A DNA stretch of 64,000 nt, taken from Gluconacetobacter takamatsuzukensis (GTDB lineage: Bacteria > Pseudomonadota > Alphaproteobacteria > Acetobacterales > Acetobacteraceae). A program made the translations under genes and the position numbers. The stretch is from assembly GCF_014174275.1 (NCBI RefSeq), contig NZ_JABEQK010000011.1, positions 1 to 64,000 on the forward strand. The letters are read 5' to 3'. Within the stretch, counting starts at the first letter, position 1; each line of letters opens with the position of its first letter. Shown piece by piece: positions 61,276 through 64,000 of the stretch. The notes under the pieces were generated by a model. That model saw only the letters and a program-made list of their open reading frames with translations. It ran no database searches and was not told where the DNA came from.

Positions 61276-61285
61276 TGTATATACA
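61276..61285. promoter_or_regulatory. HutC-like operator in front of hutU
   Basis: TGTATATACA is a perfect 10-base palindrome 21 bases before the hutU start and near the ribosome site, so bound repressor would block transcription start or elongation. A TTGACA-like -35 element lies upstream at 61242-61247, but the -10 is not clear. Confidence 0.65.
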
Positions 61286-61305
61286 AGTACAGTCAGGGTA
61301 GCCTC

Positions 61306-62991
61306 ATGAGCAGTCCGACCTTCTCCCGTCTCTCCAACGACCGCGTCGTCCGTGCCGATCATGGCGCCAGGCTGACAGCCAAAAGCTGGCAGACCGAAGC
61401 CGCGTTGCGGATGTTGATGAACAATCTCGACCCCGACGTCGCCGAAAAGCCGTCGGAGCTGGTTGTCTACGGTGGGATCGGCCGCGCAGCCCGCAACTGG
61501 GAATGCTATGACCAGATCGTCGAGAGCCTGCGTGCGCTCGAAAGTGACCAGACGCTGCTCGTCCAGTCCGGCAAGCCGGTCGGCGTGTTCCGCACCCATC
61601 CCAATGCCCCGCGCGTCCTGATCGCCAATTCCAACCTCGTTCCGCACTGGGCGAACTGGGACAAGTTCAACGAACTCGATCGCGCCGGACTGATGATGTA
61701 CGGCCAGATGACGGCCGGTTCGTGGATCTATATCGGCACCCAGGGCATCGTGCAGGGCACGTACGAAACCTTCGTCGAAATGGGGCGCCAGTATTACGGC
61801 GGCGATCTCAAGGGCCGCTGGATCCTCACCGGCGGCCTCGGCGGCATGAGCGGCGCGCAGCCGCTGGCCGCCGTCATGGCCGGGGCATCCCTGCTCGCGG
61901 TCGAATGCGAGCCAAGCCGCATCGAGAAGCGGCTCCAGACCGGCTATCTCGACCGCCGCGTCGACACGCTGGATGAAGCGCTGGAGATCATCGACGCCGC
62001 CTGCAAGAGCGGCAAGCCCGTCTCGGTCGGCCTGCTGGGCAATGCCGCCGAAGTATTCCCCGAACTCGTCCGGCGCGGCATCCGCCCGGACGGCGTAACC
62101 GACCAGACCTCGGCGCACGATCCTCTCAACGGCTATCTCCCCGCCGGATGGACGCTCGACAAGGCGGAGAAGATGCGCATCACCGACCCTGCCGCCGTCG
62201 AGAAGGCCGCCAGGGAGTCGATGCGCCTGCATGTCGAGGCCATGGTGGCGTTCCACCGCATGGGCATCCCGACCTTCGATTACGGCAACAATATCCGCCA
62301 GATGGCTTTCGAGGCCGGGTGTGAGGACGCGTTTGCCTTTCCCGGCTTCGTACCCGCCTATATCCGCCCGCTCTTCTGCCGCGGCATCGGCCCGTTCCGC
62401 TGGGCGGCGCTGTCGGGCGATCCGGAGGACATCTTCAAGACCGACGCCAAGGTCAAGGAACTGCTTCCCGACGACAAACACCTCCACAACTGGCTCGACA
62501 TGGCGCGCGAGAAGATCCATTTCCAGGGCCTGCCGTCGCGTATCTGCTGGGTGGGTCTGGGAGACCGCCACCGGCTCGGCCTCGCCTTCAACGAAATGGT
62601 CGCCAAGGGCGAACTCAAGGCACCGATCGTCATCGGGCGCGACCATCTCGACAGCGGCTCGGTCGCCAGCCCCAACCGCGAGACGGAAGCCATGCGCGAC
62701 GGCTCCGACGCCGTATCCGACTGGCCCCTGCTGAATGCCCTGCTGAACACGGCCTCGGGCGCGACATGGGTCTCGCTGCATCACGGCGGCGGCGTCGGCA
62801 TGGGCTTCTCCCAGCATTCCGGCATGGTCATCGTGGCGGACGGCACCGAGGACGCAGCCCAGCGCCTGGAGCGTGTGCTGTGGAACGACCCCGGAACGGG
62901 CGTCATGCGTCACGCCGATGCGGGCTACGACATCGCCATCGACTGCGCCCACGAAAAGGGCCTCAACCTCCCCATGATCACCAAAGGCTGA
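61306..62991 (+). CDS. hutU: Urocanate hydratase
   Basis: 561 aa, full length. NAD-dependent hydratase with [27 protein letters not shown] at the start, [31 protein letters not shown] (NAD site), [35 protein letters not shown] and [29 protein letters not shown]. It converts urocanate to imidazolone propionate, the second step of the pathway. It has its own operator and is followed by hutH after 5 bases. Confidence 0.96.
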   Translation: MSSPTFSRLSNDRVVRADHGARLTAKSWQTEAALRMLMNNLDPDVAEKPSELVVYGGIGRAARNWECYDQIVESLRALESDQTLLVQSGKPVGVFRTHPNAPRVLIANSNLVPHWANWDKFNELDRAGLMMYGQMTAGSWIYIGTQGIVQGTYETFVEMGRQYYGGDLKGRWILTGGLGGMSGAQPLAAVMAGASLLAVECEPSRIEKRLQTGYLDRRVDTLDEALEIIDAACKSGKPVSVGLLGNAAEVFPELVRRGIRPDGVTDQTSAHDPLNGYLPAGWTLDKAEKMRITDPAAVEKAARESMRLHVEAMVAFHRMGIPTFDYGNNIRQMAFEAGCEDAFAFPGFVPAYIRPLFCRGIGPFRWAALSGDPEDIFKTDAKVKELLPDDKHLHNWLDMAREKIHFQGLPSRICWVGLGDRHRLGLAFNEMVAKGELKAPIVIGRDHLDSGSVASPNRETEAMRDGSDAVSDWPLLNALLNTASGATWVSLHHGGGVGMGFSQHSGMVIVADGTEDAAQRLERVLWNDPGTGVMRHADAGYDIAIDCAHEKGLNLPMITKG

Positions 62992-62996
62992 AGGCC

Positions 62997-64000
62997 ATGA
63001 CGCCGACACTCGTTCTCCACCCCGGTCAGCTCGACCTCGCGACGTTACGCGGTTTCGTCTTCGACGCGCCGCGCATCACCCTCAGCCCCGATACGGCCGA
63101 GACGCTCCATGCCGCCGCGCGTTCCGTCGAGCGCATCGTGGCGGGCGGGGCGGCCGTCTATGGCGTCAACACAGGCTTCGGCAAGCTCGCCAAGACGCGC
63201 ATCCCCGACGACCGCCTGCGCGATCTCCAGCGCAACCTCGTGCTCAGCCACGCCGCAGGCATCGGCAAGGCGATGCCCGAGCGCGTCGTGCGACTGATCC
63301 TCCTGCTGAAAGCCAACGGGCTGGCGCGCGGCTTCTCCGGCGTGCGGCTGGAAGTCGTGCAACTCCTTCTCGACATGCTCGATCGCGGTGTCATTCCGGT
63401 GATCCCGGAAAAGGGCTCGGTCGGGGCATCGGGCGATCTCGCTCCGCTGGCGCATATGTCCGCCGTCGTGATCGGCGAGGGCGAAGCCTTTTTCAACGGC
63501 GAGCGCCTGCCCGGCCGAGCGGCCCTGAAAGCGGCCGGGCTGGAGCCGGTCGAACTCGGCCCCAAGGAAGGGCTCGCACTTCTCAACGGCACGCAGGCAT
63601 CCACATCGCTTGCCCTTGTGGCACTGTTCGATGCCGAGCGCCTGTTTCAGGCCGCCCTTGTCACAGGCGCGCTAACGCTGGACGCCGCACGCGGCACCGA
63701 CGCACCCTTCGACCCGCGCCTGCACACGCTGCGCGGTCAACAGGGGCAGATCGAGTGCGCCGCCGTCTATCGCAAGCTCATGGAAGGCTCGGCCATCCGC
63801 GCCTCGCATCAGGTGGATGACGAGCGGGTGCAGGATCCCTACTGCCTGCGCTGCCAGCCCCAGGTCATGGGCGCGGCGCTCGACAGCCTGCGTCACGTCG
63901 CGCGCGTGCTGCTGATCGAGGCCAACGCGGTCTCCGACAACCCGATTCATTTCCCGGACACCGACGAGATGATTTCGGGCGGCAATTTCCACGCCGAACC
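62997..64000 (+). CDS. hutH: Histidine ammonia-lyase, N-terminal part (cut by window end)
   Basis: 334 codons are present; the family is about 500 aa, so the last third lies outside. [13 protein letters not shown] near residue 55 includes the catalytic Tyr, and [16 protein letters not shown] near 141-156 holds Ala144-Ser145-Gly146, which cyclise into the MIO electrophile. [11 protein letters not shown] and [10 protein letters not shown] follow. It removes ammonia from histidine to give urocanate, the first step. ATG 62997 follows AAGG and is 5 bases after hutU. No stop codon occurs before base 64000. Confidence 0.95.
   Translation, partial: MTPTLVLHPGQLDLATLRGFVFDAPRITLSPDTAETLHAAARSVERIVAGGAAVYGVNTGFGKLAKTRIPDDRLRDLQRNLVLSHAAGIGKAMPERVVRLILLLKANGLARGFSGVRLEVVQLLLDMLDRGVIPVIPEKGSVGASGDLAPLAHMSAVVIGEGEAFFNGERLPGRAALKAAGLEPVELGPKEGLALLNGTQASTSLALVALFDAERLFQAALVTGALTLDAARGTDAPFDPRLHTLRGQQGQIECAAVYRKLMEGSAIRASHQVDDERVQDPYCLRCQPQVMGAALDSLRHVARVLLIEANAVSDNPIHFPDTDEMISGGNFHAE

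Noticed and set aside
1-64000. CRISPR arrays, tRNA or rRNA genes, prophage or phage-defence genes
   Set aside because: I looked for evenly spaced repeats, RNA gene cores and the usual protein families and saw none. A tRNA could still be missed by eye; a tRNAscan run would settle it.

Overview
The window is GC-rich chromosomal DNA that looks like an acetic acid bacterium (Acetobacteraceae, closest in style to Gluconacetobacter or Komagataeibacter). This is inferred from gene content and composition: a gum/acetan-type exopolysaccharide locus, an E. coli-style complex I operon in an alphaproteobacterial background, and dense overlapping operons. No rRNA, tRNA, CRISPR array or prophage was seen.

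Region 1 (1-19226) is an exopolysaccharide (EPS) locus. On the minus strand, reading away from a 1 kb AT-rich control region (10422-11430), lie a GumD-type initiating sugar-phosphate transferase, a Wzc/GumC-like tyrosine autokinase, three GT4 glycosyltransferases, a Wzx flippase, a GT25, a GT8 and the start of manC/xanB. A SARP/BTAD-type regulator is divergent from gumD. Further on are a GT2, a secreted GH16 glycanase, and a divergent plus-strand set: a Wzy/GumE-like polymerase, an outer-membrane beta-barrel protein and the GumB export lipoprotein. Together this is a nearly complete Wzx/Wzy assembly and secretion system.

Region 2 (19228-28700) concerns stress and envelope functions. An Ohr/OhrR peroxide module is followed by DUF1097, DUF6130, a Tat-type alpha/beta hydrolase and a thioredoxin-fold protein in one likely operon. 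Then come TetR and SDR genes, several small membrane or periplasmic proteins, and a DUF892 ferritin-like protein. Region 3 (28923-34699) is a tripartite RND efflux operon (pump, adaptor, outer-membrane factor).

Region 4 (34977-49476) is a complete nuoABCDEFGHIJKLMN operon with fused nuoCD and the NuoG N7 cysteines, which is the E. coli type. It is preceded by an unusual long inverted repeat.

Region 5 (49594-54581) holds a CBS-domain protein, a Tat-exported aminotransferase, a haem-oxygenase-like diiron oxidase, a methyltransferase, an ATP-grasp ligase and a small membrane protein. The last four enzymes resemble a small uncharacterised biosynthetic cluster and are the best candidate here for something undescribed.

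Region 6 (54940-56488) appears less GC-rich, with a decayed IS5-family transposase and a slipin gene. Region 7 (56859-64000) is a histidine-utilisation (hut) regulon: hutF-hutG divergent from hutI-hutC-hutU-hutH (the last cut by the window end), with HutC-like operator sequences in front of both hutI and hutU.
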